Positions 15,394 to 28,304 are shown, numbered from the stretch's first letter. The stretch is DNA of 64,000 nt from Curvibacter lanceolatus ATCC 14669 (GCF_000381265.1 NZ_KB906260.1:1-64000); one strand, 5' to 3'. Notes: a model not told the origin generated them from the letters alone. Made by a program: numbers and translations.

Positions 15394-17964
15394 TCAGCCT
15401 GTGACCGGCCCGGGTCCGCCGCCAGCATCGGCCTCGGGCGTGGAGACGGTGTTGCGCAAGGCCGTGCGCGCCACTTCGTCCAGGGCACCCGCGACCACAG
15501 GCTGGGTGCTGAGCACCCGCATCAGGCCCTCGCGCATCATGCGCTCCCGCATCCGCCGGGTCATCGACTGGGTGCTGCCGTCTGGGCGGGTGAAGAGGAA
15601 CAAGGTGCCATGCGGGCTGGCCCAGGTCAGCTGAGAGCGCTGCCAGCCCCGGCCCGTGTTCATCTCCACCCAGTTGCCCAACTCCAGATTGGGTAGCGCT
15701 TCGTTGGCCAAGGGCGGCAACAAAGGCAGCGCCTCGTCCTCGGCAGGTTGCTCGGACGGCAGCGTCAGGAAACCGGAGTCCCGCGCCTCCTGGGGGGCCA
15801 GCCAGGCCGGGTTGTCATCCAACTCGATCTCAGTGGGGCTGGCGGTCGGCAGCTCAGCGGGCGGCCTGGATGCTGCCGACGGCAATTCGGAAGGCGCTTG
15901 TGCGGGCGCCGCAACGCCAGTGCGGTAGCCCGCCTGGTGCAGAACGATGAGCTTTTCAAGAAAGGCGCTGGTCTGCACTGGCGGGTAGTCGATGGTTTTG
16001 AGCCCCTCACGCAGGCGCCCCAGCAGGCTGGGGATCAGCCTCGTCAGACGTCCAGGGTTGCGCCGCGTGAGCACGGGCTGGGCACTCCACAACAGTTCGT
16101 CGACCAGGGCCAGGTAATGCCCGGGGTCGCCTTCCGACGCCCGGTCACCCAGCCGGGCCTGGGCCATCACCTGCACCCATGGGCCCAACAGGAACTCACT
16201 CACCTCGGCAGGCACCTGGGCCAGGCCCGGCAAGGCCTTGAGCTCGTGGCGCAGGCGGGTCGCCAACAGATTGCGCTGCTCAGCGTGCAACAAGGCCTTG
16301 ACCGCCAGATCGCGCTTGCGGCGTTCAGCCTCCTGGTGCTCGCTCCAGGTGCGCTCCAACTCCTTGAAAGCCACCTCGAACGGACCTGGGCCGTCAATGG
16401 CAGCCCCGCCCAGCATCTCCGCCACCTGGCGCACCGGGGCCATGAAGGCCTCAAAACCCGGCGCACTCTCATTTTCGAAAGCCAGGCTGCGCTGGGTCAG
16501 CTCGTCCAGCAAGCGGCGGGCTGGATGCGCCTTGTCGCTGAAAAAGCGCTGATCAGCCACGACCAACTGGGCCAGTGGATTTTCCAACTCGCGCACGGTC
16601 TGGCGCACGACCTGCGGCAACCGGGCGTCACGCGTGATGTTGTCGATCATCAAGGCAACCACCTCCAGCGCCACCAGCGGCCCAACCTCCTGCCCTTGTC
16701 GGCGCAGTTGCTCACGCAGTTCACGCACGCTGATCGGGCGCCCTGCCGGGGCCAGCGCCCCTTGGCGCTGGGCCAGGCGCTGCAGAACCTGGCTCATCTC
16801 CCGCTCGCTGCTCAAGGCATCGAAGGCCGCCGGCAGGGTGCTGTCGAAATCGGTGTGATTCACCTCATCGGGCTCAGCCTCGGCCTCAAACCGCCGCTCA
16901 AATTGCTGTGCAAAGGTTTCCAGTCGCGAGGCATCCGGACTTGCAGCACGTGCCCCACGGGCGTTGCCATCGCTGGCCAGGAGGCGCCGCAATTGACCGA
17001 CCGTGAGAGCACTGGCGTCGTCCGCGTCACGTGCTACCAGCGGACCCGGCAAGGACTGTGGCAATGCATCCAGGTAGAGCGGTGGAGCCCCTGCGCCAAC
17101 GCGACGGCCTGACGCTGCGGGGCTGCCGGAGGCCACCGAACGCCCCGCCGCAGAACCCGTTGGCACAACCGACCCGCCCTGCCCCAGGCCCGCGCCGCTG
17201 ACGGGCGCGCTGCCCCGAGCGGAACCGACAACGCCCATGGAGGGAGGGGCCGCGACAGGCAGGACCTCCGGCACATACACGGGTCGGCTGCTGGCCTCCT
17301 GCTGGGCCACGGTGTAGAGGGCCGGCTTGATGCCGCGCTGCTTCAGCTTGTGGTTGAGAAAGCGGTAGAAATCGTTGAGCTCGGTGCCCAGCAGGCTGCA
17401 CATCTGCTGCGTCCACACCATGCGCACGGCGGCCGACACCGGCACGCTCTCGAGCGAAGCCTGCAAGGCGCGCAGGTACATCTCGGGGCGAAAGGGGTTG
17501 CGGTCGGGGATCACCACCGGCAGGCCTTGCAAGGCGCAGCTCAGGGTGTTGAGTTCGGGCAGCGTGGGATCCACCGCGTGCAGGGTCATCTGCAGGGCGC
17601 GCGCCAGCTCGACCCGGCTTTGCACCTGGTCCTCGTCCATCAGCTCCAGTTGGTCGAACTTGAGCTGCATCAGCGACTGGTTCTGGGCTTTCTCCGTGGC
17701 GGCCTGAGGCGATGCCATCAGCCCCTGGTTGACCCGGGTCACAAAGCCATCGACCAGCCCCCGTTGATGACGCCCCAACTCATCGATCGCCGCGGTGACC
17801 GCATTGCGGTCGGTGAAGTTGCGCCCGGCGCTCTCGCGATGACGCAGGTTGTGGCGGGTGAAATCGACCAGTTTCTCGATCAGCAGGCGCGCCTCGCGAC
17901 GCGCGTCTTCCAGGCACTCCTGAAGCACGGCAGAGGGCTGGCTGCTGGGCGGCTGGGCTGACAT
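15394..17964 (-). CDS. DUF1631 family protein
   Basis: An 856-residue cytosolic protein of the DUF1631 family, function unknown. The start MSAQPPSSQPSAVLQECLED was chosen by family similarity over an upstream codon at 18012, which would pass through the terminator hairpin. The N-terminal half is helical (ARREARLLIEKLVDFTRHNL). A low-complexity Ser/Gly/Ala linker covers about 245-330. The C-terminal region (NWVEMNTGRGWQRSQLTWAS, GTLFLFTRPDG) looks like a small beta-barrel module resembling PilZ-like domains, but I see no RxxxR c-di-GMP motif. It is convergent with the TAXI gene, six bases between stops. Confidence 0.85.
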   Translation of the reverse strand: MSAQPPSSQPSAVLQECLEDARREARLLIEKLVDFTRHNLRHRESAGRNFTDRNAVTAAIDELGRHQRGLVDGFVTRVNQGLMASPQAATEKAQNQSLMQLKFDQLELMDEDQVQSRVELARALQMTLHAVDPTLPELNTLSCALQGLPVVIPDRNPFRPEMYLRALQASLESVPVSAAVRMVWTQQMCSLLGTELNDFYRFLNHKLKQRGIKPALYTVAQQEASSRPVYVPEVLPVAAPPSMGVVGSARGSAPVSGAGLGQGGSVVPTGSAAGRSVASGSPAASGRRVGAGAPPLYLDALPQSLPGPLVARDADDASALTVGQLRRLLASDGNARGARAASPDASRLETFAQQFERRFEAEAEPDEVNHTDFDSTLPAAFDALSSEREMSQVLQRLAQRQGALAPAGRPISVRELREQLRRQGQEVGPLVALEVVALMIDNITRDARLPQVVRQTVRELENPLAQLVVADQRFFSDKAHPARRLLDELTQRSLAFENESAPGFEAFMAPVRQVAEMLGGAAIDGPGPFEVAFKELERTWSEHQEAERRKRDLAVKALLHAEQRNLLATRLRHELKALPGLAQVPAEVSEFLLGPWVQVMAQARLGDRASEGDPGHYLALVDELLWSAQPVLTRRNPGRLTRLIPSLLGRLREGLKTIDYPPVQTSAFLEKLIVLHQAGYRTGVAAPAQAPSELPSAASRPPAELPTASPTEIELDDNPAWLAPQEARDSGFLTLPSEQPAEDEALPLLPPLANEALPNLELGNWVEMNTGRGWQRSQLTWASPHGTLFLFTRPDGSTQSMTRRMRERMMREGLMRVLSTQPVVAGALDEVARTALRNTVSTPEADAGGGPGPVTG

Positions 17965-17998
17965 GGACAGGCTCCTAGGGTACGGCCCGACCCGACAC

Positions 17999-18022
17999 AA
18001 AAACGGGGCCATGGGGCCCCGT
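17999..18022 (-). terminator. Rho-independent terminator of ettA
   Basis: On the minus strand an 8-bp stem (ACGGGGCC/GGCCCCGT, 18003-18010 with 18015-18022, 4-base loop) is followed by TTTTT at 18003-17999. It lies 22 bp after the ettA stop codon and before the DUF1631 start. Confidence 0.8.
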
Positions 18023-18043
18023 CATTGTTTCAGTTTTTTACGC

Positions 18044-19705
<1,662 letters not shown>

Positions 19706-19936
19706 GTTCTGCTTTGATGGAAAAAGTGACGAATCAATCCGTGATTATCGACTCATGCGACAATCACCCTCGTTGCGCTCACCAGTAAACGCAACATCAG
19801 CGATCTGCTGCGGGGCAAAAGGGCCTGAACCAAGCCCTTGCCTGCCCCACCCTGAAGTTCATCTGCCTAGACTGGCCCAGCGCTGCCAAGCGCCTGGACA
19901 GGCCGATTCCCCAGTGCCCGGCAAGGGCACCACACC
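19706..19936. other. Divergent ettA/rhlE region with long rhlE leader hairpin
   Basis: 231 bp between divergent starts. On the rhlE side a composite hairpin spans 19812-19848: an outer GGGGCA/TGCCCC stem and an inner AAGGGC/GCCCTT stem (19819-19824 with 19834-19839, 9-base loop). No T-run follows. If transcription starts upstream, this would form about 90 bases before the rhlE ATG. I found no decisive promoter. Confidence 0.45.
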
Positions 19937-21757
19937 ATGACTTTTGACGATCTGAACCTCGCTCCGGCGATTCTCAAAGCCGTTAGCGAACAAGGCTACG
20001 AAAACCCAACCCCCATTCAGGCACAGGCGATTCCCGCCGTGCTCGAAGGCCAGGATCTGCTGGCAGGTGCCCAGACCGGCACCGGCAAGACTGCCGCCTT
20101 CACCCTGCCCGTGCTGCACAAGTTGAGCCTGGGCAACCGCGCCACCAACCGCACGGGCGGCGTCGGCATCCGCGCCCTGGTGCTCACCCCCACCCGCGAA
20201 CTCGCGGCTCAGGTGGAAGAGTCGGTGCGCGACTACGGCAAGTACCTGCAACTGAGCTCCGCCGTCATCTTCGGCGGCGTGGGCATGAACCCGCAGATCA
20301 GCACCCTCAAGCGTGGCGTCGACATCCTGGTGGCCACACCGGGCCGCCTGCTCGACCTGCAGCAACAGGGCCACCTGGACCTGTCCAATGTGCAGATCCT
20401 GATCCTGGACGAAGCCGACCGCATGCTCGACATGGGCTTCATCCACGACGTGAAGAAGGTGCTGGCCCTGGTGCCCAAGGAAAAGCAGAGCCTGCTGTTC
20501 TCGGCCACCTTCAGCGACGAGATCCGCGACCTGGCCGCCACTTTGCTGCGCAACCCGCAAAGCATCCAGGTGACCCCGCGCAACACCACCGTGCAACGCA
20601 TCACCCAGGTGATCCACCCGGTGGGCCGCGGCAAGAAAAAAGCCCTGCTGACCCACATCATCCAGGAGCACAACTGGAGCCAGGTGCTGGTGTTCACCCG
20701 CACCAAGTTCGGCGCCAACAACGTGGCCGAATTCCTGACCAAGAACGGCATCAAGGCCATGGCGCTGCACGGCAACAAGAGCCAGAGCGCCCGCACCCAG
20801 GCCCTGCAGGGCTTCAAGAGCGGTGACATCCGCGCCCTGGTGGCCACCGACATCGCAGCCCGCGGCATCGACATCGATGAGCTGCCGCACGTGGTGAACT
20901 ACGAAATCCCCAACGTCAGCGAAGACTACGTGCACCGCATCGGCCGCACCGGCCGCGCGGGCGCCAGCGGCGAGGCCGTGAGCCTGGTCTGCCTGGACGA
21001 AGAAGGCTTCATGCAGGACATCGAGCGCTTCACCAAGCAGAACATCGACGTCAAGGTGATCGACGGCTTCGGCCCCGAACCCGGCGAGCGCGCCGAACCC
21101 ATCGCCATGGGCCGCCAGACCATCTGGGGCGGCGCCGGCAAGCCGCCGAGCCGTGAAGTCATGGCCGCTGCGGCCAAGGCGGCACGTGCCGAGATGATGC
21201 AACGCATCCGCGAGAACAAGGCCGGCCAAGGCGGCGGCAACGGTGCAGCCCAGGGCAACGGCGGCAATGGCGGCGGCGGCGGTCGTGGCCAGGGCGGCGG
21301 TGCCGCCGGTGGCGGCCAACGCAATGGCAACGGCCAAGGCCAAGGCCCCCGTGGCGCCCGTCCGGCCCGCGACGGCCAGGGTGAAGGCGGTGCTCAACGC
21401 GCCCAGGCGCCGCGTCCGCCGCGTGCCCCGGGTCACGGCCAAGGCCAGGGCCCGCGCGGCCCCCGCCAAGGCGGCGGCGGCGGTGCCGACCGCTTTGAAA
21501 GCCAGGCCGGTGTGCGCCACGACGCCTCCGCCGCGCTGGCCAGCCTGACCGGCCGCGCCGTGCCAGCCCAGCGCAGCACGCCCGTGGGCCAGCCCGACCC
21601 GATGCGCACCAGCGTCGACAGCATGGCCGACCGCGGCCGGGGCGGTCGCGGTGGACGCGGCGGCTTCGGTGGTGGTGGCGGCGGCGGTGGCCGCTCGGGT
21701 GGTGGTGGTGGCTTCGGTGGCAACCGCTCTGGCGGTGGCCGTTCCTTCGGTCGTTGA
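19937..21757 (+). CDS. rhlE: DEAD-box ATP-dependent RNA helicase RhlE
   Basis: A 606-residue RNA helicase for ribosome assembly and RNA turnover, often important in the cold. All motifs are present: Q motif ([11 protein letters not shown]), [57 protein letters not shown] and [10 protein letters not shown]. After about residue 415 comes a low-complexity tail of roughly 190 residues, full of Gly, Arg, Asn and Gln with RGG-type repeats near the end ([13 protein letters not shown]). Such tails bind RNA and can promote condensate formation. The repetitive DNA here could be prone to length changes. Confidence 0.96.
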   Translation: MTFDDLNLAPAILKAVSEQGYENPTPIQAQAIPAVLEGQDLLAGAQTGTGKTAAFTLPVLHKLSLGNRATNRTGGVGIRALVLTPTRELAAQVEESVRDYGKYLQLSSAVIFGGVGMNPQISTLKRGVDILVATPGRLLDLQQQGHLDLSNVQILILDEADRMLDMGFIHDVKKVLALVPKEKQSLLFSATFSDEIRDLAATLLRNPQSIQVTPRNTTVQRITQVIHPVGRGKKKALLTHIIQEHNWSQVLVFTRTKFGANNVAEFLTKNGIKAMALHGNKSQSARTQALQGFKSGDIRALVATDIAARGIDIDELPHVVNYEIPNVSEDYVHRIGRTGRAGASGEAVSLVCLDEEGFMQDIERFTKQNIDVKVIDGFGPEPGERAEPIAMGRQTIWGGAGKPPSREVMAAAAKAARAEMMQRIRENKAGQGGGNGAAQGNGGNGGGGGRGQGGGAAGGGQRNGNGQGQGPRGARPARDGQGEGGAQRAQAPRPPRAPGHGQGQGPRGPRQGGGGGADRFESQAGVRHDASAALASLTGRAVPAQRSTPVGQPDPMRTSVDSMADRGRGGRGGRGGFGGGGGGGGRSGGGGGFGGNRSGGGRSFGR

Positions 21758-21765
21758 GCCACGCC

Positions 21766-22824
21766 ATGTCGCAAGACCTGGCCCCCTCTTCCGGCTCCTC
21801 CTCTGGCAACACGCGGTACGCCACCCTCTCGGTGGCGACCTGCAATGTGCTCAACCTGGCCAACCCTGGCCGGGTCTACTACCCCAACCAAGACCCTTAC
21901 ACCCAGCACGAGTTTGACCACAAACTCGCCTGGCTGGGTGAGCGCTTCGCCACCCTGAACGCCGACATCCTGGCCGTTCAGGAGGTGTGGGATGAGGCCG
22001 CCTTCAAGGGCGCCATCCACCGCAGCAAGCTGCACTACAACGAGATCCGGGTTCCAGGCGCCGAGAACAACGCGCACCAGCACGGCGCCAGCGGCACCCC
22101 CCGGCTGGGCCTGGCCACACGCCTGGCCGTGGAAGAAATCCGCTCCCTCACCGACTACGCCCTGCCTCAGGCGCTCGACATCCCGGGCTGCGGCGTGCAT
22201 GGCCAGTTCGAGCGCCCGCCCCTGCTGGCGGTGTTGCGCATGAAGCATGGGCAGCGCATCCGCGTGCTGAACGTGCACCTCAAGTCCAAGCGCCCGCGCT
22301 TTCTGCTCGATGCACAGGGCCGATCGCTGGAAGACCGCGACGACCCCAAGATCATGGCCCTGGCCACCCTGCGCTCGCTGATGATGCGCGGCGCCGAGGC
22401 CGCGGCCTTGCGGGGCCTGGTGGTCGATCTGCTGAACACCGACAAGGCCCCTCTGGTGATGGTGGGCGACTTCAATGACAGCCCGACCAGCGTCACCACC
22501 CAATTGGTGGCCGCCACCTCCGAGGTGGCCTATGACAAGTCGGCCCGGCGCCTGGCCTTGTTCAATGCCTACGACGTGCAAAGCGAGATGGCGCTGCGCA
22601 AGGACGTGGCCTATTCCCACATCCACCAGGGCCGCCCCGAGGTGCTGGACCAGATCCTGGTGAGCGAAGGCTTTCTGGCCGAAGGCCGTTTCAGCCTGGG
22701 CGATGTGCGCCGCATCCAGTATTTCACCGACCACCTCAACGAGGGGCACAGCCGCACCCGCTCGGATCACGGCTTTGTGCGCGCCCTGCTGCGCCTGCGC
22801 CTGCCCGAGGACTACCGACCCTGA
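21766..22824 (+). CDS. Endonuclease/exonuclease/phosphatase (EEP) family protein
   Basis: A 352-residue protein of the EEP (DNase I-like) fold. Metal and catalytic motifs are recognisable: ATCNVLNLANP (Asn), ILAVQEVWDEAAF (Glu), LNVHLKSKRP (His), MVGDFNDSPTS (Asp/Asn) and TRSDHGFVRALL (Asp-His). Substrates in this fold range from nucleic acids to phospholipids and inositol phosphates, so the reaction is undetermined. ATG 21766 lies eight bases after the rhlE stop; a TTG overlapping the rhlE stop would add four residues. No signal peptide is visible. It is probably co-transcribed with rhlE. Confidence 0.85.
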   Translation: MSQDLAPSSGSSSGNTRYATLSVATCNVLNLANPGRVYYPNQDPYTQHEFDHKLAWLGERFATLNADILAVQEVWDEAAFKGAIHRSKLHYNEIRVPGAENNAHQHGASGTPRLGLATRLAVEEIRSLTDYALPQALDIPGCGVHGQFERPPLLAVLRMKHGQRIRVLNVHLKSKRPRFLLDAQGRSLEDRDDPKIMALATLRSLMMRGAEAAALRGLVVDLLNTDKAPLVMVGDFNDSPTSVTTQLVAATSEVAYDKSARRLALFNAYDVQSEMALRKDVAYSHIHQGRPEVLDQILVSEGFLAEGRFSLGDVRRIQYFTDHLNEGHSRTRSDHGFVRALLRLRLPEDYRP

Positions 22825-22842
22825 GGCCGGTGCCTGCGGGTT

Positions 22843-23262
22843 TCAGTCGCGCAGGAACACGGTCACCAGCGGATCGGGCCCCACCTGCCGGCTCCAGTGC
22901 CCATGCACCGCAGGGTCGAACACCGCGCCTGCCGGCAAGGTGTCGGCCGAGTAGAAATGCTGGCCCGGCCCGAACACGCGCGAGACCCCACCCTGCAGGC
23001 CGATCTCCATCTGCCCCTGCAGAATGAATACCCACTGCGGCTCGCCCGTGCAGTGAAAATCGCTGCGAAAGCCCACCGGGCTGTGGCGCAACTGGTAGCC
23101 CTGCGCGCTCATGAAGGGGCTGAGTTGCGAGGCCGGCTTGCCTTCGCTCAGGGGCAACGATTCTTCACGGAAACAGGCTCGGCCGTCGGCACCGGTGGCC
23201 AACACCACGCGGGTGAAACTGGATTGGCCGCTGGCGGCATCGGTTTGAATCAAGGGTGACAT
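22843..23262 (-). CDS. Single-domain cupin protein
   Basis: A 139-residue cupin. The core HCTGEPQWVFILQGQMEIG and GPGQHFYSADTLPAG match the two cupin motifs, including His/Glu-type metal ligands and the Gly turn. Start MSPLIQTDAASG at 23262 was chosen over an upstream in-frame ATG because it fits the size of the fold; no strong Shine-Dalgarno sequence supports either. The function could be enzymatic or small-molecule sensing; it cannot be assigned. It diverges from an SDR gene and may serve the same pathway. Confidence 0.75.
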   Translation of the reverse strand: MSPLIQTDAASGQSSFTRVVLATGADGRACFREESLPLSEGKPASQLSPFMSAQGYQLRHSPVGFRSDFHCTGEPQWVFILQGQMEIGLQGGVSRVFGPGQHFYSADTLPAGAVFDPAVHGHWSRQVGPDPLVTVFLRD

Positions 23263-23354
23263 CTGAAACGGGGCCCTGAGGCCGAAATGAACGCCAAGCA
23301 TAGCGCCTGCGGGCGCATGCCCGGCGCTGCGGGGCAAGCTGTTAGCATGCCCCG

Positions 23355-24158
23355 ATGACTTCTCACAACGCTTCCATCTCGTTCGGCCTGCAAGGCCGCG
23401 TGGCCATCGTCACCGGGGGCTCGCAAGGCATTGGCGAGGCCTGCGTGCGCCGCTTTGTGCGTGAACAGGCCCAGGTCGTGATCGCCGACGTGGCCGACGC
23501 CCCCGGCCAGGCCCTGGCGGCCGAGACCGGCGCCCTGTATGTGCACTGCGATGTCAGCCGCAAGGCCGATGTCGATGCCCTGGTCGCCCGCGCGCTGCAG
23601 GCCCACGGCCGCATCGACATCCTGGTCAACAATGCCGGCATCTTCAAGGCCGCCGATTTTCTGGACATCACCGAGGCCGACTTCGATGCCGTGCTCGACG
23701 TCAACCTCAAGGGGGCCTTCCTGGTCGGCCAGGCCGTGGCCCGTGCCATGGTGCAGCAGGCCGGCACCACCCCCGAGCGGGCGCCCGGCGCCATCATCAA
23801 CATGAGTTCGGTCAATGGCGTGCTGACCATTCCCACCATCGCCAGCTACAACGTGAGCAAGGGCGGCATCAACCAGCTCACCCGCGTGATGGCCCTGGCT
23901 TTGGCCGATCACGGCATCCGAGTCAACGCCGTGGCCCCAGGCACCATCGCGACCGAACTGGCGGCCCAATCGGTGCTGACCAGTGACGAGGCCCGGCGCC
24001 GCATCATGAGCCGCACCCCGCTGAAACGCCTGGGCACGCCTGACGAGATGGCCGATGTGGTGGCCTGGCTGGCCAGCGATGCCTCCAGCTACGTCACCGG
24101 CGAAATCGTGGTGGCCGACGGCGGCCGCATGACGCTCAACTACACCGTGGCCGCCTGA
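23355..24158 (+). CDS. Short-chain dehydrogenase/reductase (FabG-like)
   Basis: A 267-residue classical SDR. The cofactor motif TGGSQGIG is at about 20-27, NNAG follows near 95, the catalytic Ser is in NMSSVNG, and YNVSK supplies Tyr and Lys. The acidic residue in VVIADVAD after beta-2 favours NAD(H) over NADP(H). A C-terminal DGGRMTLNYTVAA is typical of sugar or alcohol dehydrogenases in this group. The substrate is unknown. It is divergent from the cupin gene with 92 bp between starts. Confidence 0.9.
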   Translation: MTSHNASISFGLQGRVAIVTGGSQGIGEACVRRFVREQAQVVIADVADAPGQALAAETGALYVHCDVSRKADVDALVARALQAHGRIDILVNNAGIFKAADFLDITEADFDAVLDVNLKGAFLVGQAVARAMVQQAGTTPERAPGAIINMSSVNGVLTIPTIASYNVSKGGINQLTRVMALALADHGIRVNAVAPGTIATELAAQSVLTSDEARRRIMSRTPLKRLGTPDEMADVVAWLASDASSYVTGEIVVADGGRMTLNYTVAA

Positions 24159-24174
24159 GCGCCTGGGCTGAAGT

Positions 24175-24678
24175 TCAGGCCCCGGCTGCCTGTTCTGCAG
24201 CGGCCGGCTCAGCGGCCGGTTCGACCAGAAGTTCCATGCAGTCATCGATCAGCCCGTGCAGGGCCACCACCGTGGACTCACCCAGCATCTCGTTCAGGCT
24301 GAGTTGTGCCACCCGCCACAAGGCCTGGGCCTCACGGCGTTTTTCGCGCCCGGCCTCGGTGATGTGAACCAGGCGGCTGCGGGCGTTCTGCCCCGGGCCC
24401 AGCAGCAGCCAGCCTGCGTCCATGAGGGGGCGCAGATTGCGCGTGAGCGTGGAGGCGTCCATGGCCATGCTGCGCGCCAACTCGGACGGCTGGATGGGCC
24501 CCAGGCGCTCCACCGTGTTCAGCAAGGAGTACTGCGTGGTCTTCAGCCCGCACGGGCTCATGTGGGCGTCGTAATGCTGGGCCACCTGCCGCATCAGGCG
24601 GCGCAGCTTGAAATTCGTGCAGCCCTGCGGACGGGCTGTCGCGTCCTTGACAGTTTCGGAGGGGGTGCGCTTGTTCAT
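24175..24678 (-). CDS. MarR-family transcriptional regulator
   Basis: A 167-residue winged-helix regulator. The DNA-binding core is recognisable (TQYSLLNTVERLGPIQPSEL, MDASTLTRNLRPLMDAGWL, then the wing RSRLVHITEAGREK). ATG 24678 fits the fold; an extension to 24750 would run through the operator. The Cys-containing CTNFKLRR N-terminus and MSPCGLKTTQ are typical of OhrR/MarR-like sensors, and the Cys could sense oxidants, but this is inference. Two tandem palindromes separate it from the divergent thioesterase gene, so it probably represses that gene and itself. Confidence 0.9.
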   Translation of the reverse strand: MNKRTPSETVKDATARPQGCTNFKLRRLMRQVAQHYDAHMSPCGLKTTQYSLLNTVERLGPIQPSELARSMAMDASTLTRNLRPLMDAGWLLLGPGQNARSRLVHITEAGREKRREAQALWRVAQLSLNEMLGESTVVALHGLIDDCMELLVEPAAEPAAAEQAAGA

Positions 24679-24684
24679 GAGTTC

Positions 24685-24713
24685 ATTGTATTTGCAATAA
24701 TTGCATCTGCAAT
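24685..24713. promoter_or_regulatory. Tandem MarR-type operators in the marR/thioesterase divergent promoter
   Basis: Two 14-bp inverted repeats of the form ATTG(T/C)A-NN-TGCAAT lie at 24685-24698 and 24700-24713, 15 bp apart. Between them TGCAATAATTGCA (24693-24705) is itself a perfect palindrome. The element fills the 53-bp gap between two divergent start codons and is strikingly AT-rich. Confidence 0.75.
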
Positions 24714-24731
24714 ATTTAACGGAATTCAACC

Positions 24732-25325
24732 ATGCGCACTGCCAACCCACCCAGCAGCCACGCCGATACCGATCCTACGGCAGACTCCCGTGAAGCCACC
24801 CTGCAGCGTTGGCTGCAGGAGGAAGCCGCCATCCGCGCCATCTTGGACCAGGGCCCTGGCCCCGGCGTGGCCCGCCCCGAACAGATTGTCGGCAAGAATG
24901 GCCTGCAACAGATGCAGGCCCTGCTCGAGGGCACCCTGCCCTATGCCGAAATGGCGCGCACGCTGGATTTTCTCATCGTTGAGGTGGGCCCCGGGCGCGC
25001 CGTGTTCCAGGGCACGCCCAGGCAACAGCACCTGAACCCCATGGGCACCGTGCACGGGGGCTGGTTTGCCACCCTGCTCGATTCGGCCCTGGGTTGCGCC
25101 GTGCACACCTGCATGCTGCCGGGTCGGGGCTACACCACCGCCGAGCTGGGGGTGTACCTGGTCAAGGCCATCACCCCCAAGGTCGGCCGTGTGCGGGCGG
25201 AGGGCCGCGTGATCCATTGCGGCCGCCAACTGGCCACGGCCGAGGCGCGCCTGGTGGGGCCCGACGGCACCTTGTACGCCCATGCCACCACAACCTGCCT
25301 GGTGTTCGACCTGCCAACACGTTGA
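24732..25325 (+). CDS. PaaI/hotdog-fold thioesterase
   Basis: A 197-residue hotdog-fold protein. The signature NPMGTVHGGWFATLLDSALG carries the catalytic HGG and Asp typical of PaaI-type acyl-CoA thioesterases, and the strands VGRVRAEGRVIHCGRQLATAEA complete the fold. A roughly 60-residue N-terminal helical extension precedes the domain, longer than in minimal PaaI proteins. It likely hydrolyses a short or aromatic acyl-CoA in the cytosol. Regulation by the divergent MarR protein is suggested by the shared operator region. Confidence 0.88.
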   Translation: MRTANPPSSHADTDPTADSREATLQRWLQEEAAIRAILDQGPGPGVARPEQIVGKNGLQQMQALLEGTLPYAEMARTLDFLIVEVGPGRAVFQGTPRQQHLNPMGTVHGGWFATLLDSALGCAVHTCMLPGRGYTTAELGVYLVKAITPKVGRVRAEGRVIHCGRQLATAEARLVGPDGTLYAHATTTCLVFDLPTR

Positions 25326-25382
25326 GGCGCGCAGAAACACGCAAAATGGGCGCCTTGTCTTTGCCTATTGATGGACCCCCGA

Positions 25383-25793
25383 ATGCGGTTTCTGCACACC
25401 ATGCTTCGCGTTGGCAACCTCCAGCGCTCGATCGACTTCTACACCCAGGTGCTGGGCATGCAACTGCTGCGCACCTCGGAAAACCCCGAGTACAAGTACT
25501 CGCTGGCCTTCCTGGGCTACGGCCGCAACCCCGAGCATGCCGAGCTGGAGCTGACCTACAACTGGGGCGTGGAAAGCTATGAACTGGGCACGGCCTACGG
25601 CCACATCGCCCTGGGCGTGCCCGACGCCTACGCCGCCTGCGAAAAAATCAAGGCCGCCGGTGGCAACGTGACGCGCGAGGCCGGCCCAGTCAAGGGTGGC
25701 AGCACCGTGATCGCCTTTGTGACAGACCCGGATGGCTACAAGATCGAGCTGATCCAGCGGGCCGAACACGAAGAAGGCAAGGGCCTGCGCTGA
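25383..25793 (+). CDS. gloA: Lactoylglutathione lyase (glyoxalase I)
   Basis: A 136-residue glyoxalase I that converts the methylglyoxal-glutathione hemithioacetal to S-lactoylglutathione. It is the short Ni-type enzyme. Metal ligands are in LHTMLRV (His5), ELELTYNWG (Glu), GHIALGV (His) and YKIELIQ (Glu). ATG 25383 gives the canonical N-terminus [20 protein letters not shown]; a TTG 15 bases earlier would add five odd residues. It follows the thioesterase by 57 bp and is convergent with eda. Confidence 0.96.
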   Translation: MRFLHTMLRVGNLQRSIDFYTQVLGMQLLRTSENPEYKYSLAFLGYGRNPEHAELELTYNWGVESYELGTAYGHIALGVPDAYAACEKIKAAGGNVTREAGPVKGGSTVIAFVTDPDGYKIELIQRAEHEEGKGLR

Positions 25794-25815
25794 GGCCCTG
25801 GGGGCAGCACAAGCC

Positions 25816-26459
25816 TCAAGCCCGCGGCAACTGGCTGGCCTCGCGCGCCAGCGCCTCGATGCGGGCCCAATCGCCCTGTGCCACGGCATCGGCCGGGGTG
25901 AGCCACGAGCCGCCCACGCAGGCCACGTTCGGCAAGGCCAGAAACTCGGCCGCATTGGACGGGCTGACACCGCCCGTGGGGCAGAAGCGGATGTCGCCAA
26001 ACGGGCCATGCCAGGCCTTGAGCATGGCGGGGCCGCCGGCCTGCATGGCCGGGAAGAACTTCAGCTCGGTCAGGCCGTCTTCCATGGCGGCCATGATCTC
26101 GCTGCCGGTGGCCACGCCGGGCAGCAGGGGCAGCGCCAGGTCACGACAGGCCTGACCCAGTGCCGATGTGTAACCCGGGCTGACGCCGAAACGTGCACCG
26201 GCGTTGACGGCCGCACGGGCATCGGCCGCGCTGCGCAGCGTGCCGGCACCGGCCACGGCCTCGGGCACCTCGCGGGCGATCGCCTCGATGCAGGCCAGGG
26301 CCTGTGGCGTGCGCAGCGTCACCTCGAGCATGCGGATGCCGCCCGCAACCAGGGCGCGGGCCAGCGGCACGGCATGGGCCACATCGTTGAGCACGATCAC
26401 CGGGATCACCGGGGCATCGCGCATCACGGCGAGGGCGTTCAAGGGGGTGGCGAGGGGTT

Positions 26460-26469
<10 letters not shown>
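25816..26469 (-). CDS. eda: KDPG/KHG aldolase
   Basis: A 217-residue class I aldolase of the Entner-Doudoroff pathway that cleaves 2-keto-3-deoxy-6-phosphogluconate to pyruvate and glyceraldehyde-3-phosphate. Visible motifs are [12 protein letters not shown] (catalytic Glu), [25 protein letters not shown] (Schiff-base Lys) and RFCPTGGVS (phosphate site). It overlaps the end of edd by 10 bp, so it is translated from the edd message and shares its regulation. Confidence 0.96.
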
Positions 26470-28283
<1,814 letters not shown>

Positions 28284-28289
28284 GGTTTA

Positions 28290-28304
28290 TGTAACTAAAT
28301 TACA
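28290..28304 (-). promoter_or_regulatory. HexR-like operator before edd
   Basis: TGTAACTAAATTACA is an inverted repeat (TGTAA-N5-TTACA) that matches 14 of 15 positions of the HexR consensus TGTARTWWWAYTACA as I recall it. HexR controls edd, zwf and related genes in many proteobacteria and is released by KDPG. The site lies 7-21 bases before the edd start, where bound protein would block transcription initiation. No hexR gene is in the window. Confidence 0.7.

Noticed and set aside
17965-18012. Upstream start for the DUF1631 protein
   Set aside because: The extension would translate the ettA terminator hairpin and lacks family similarity.
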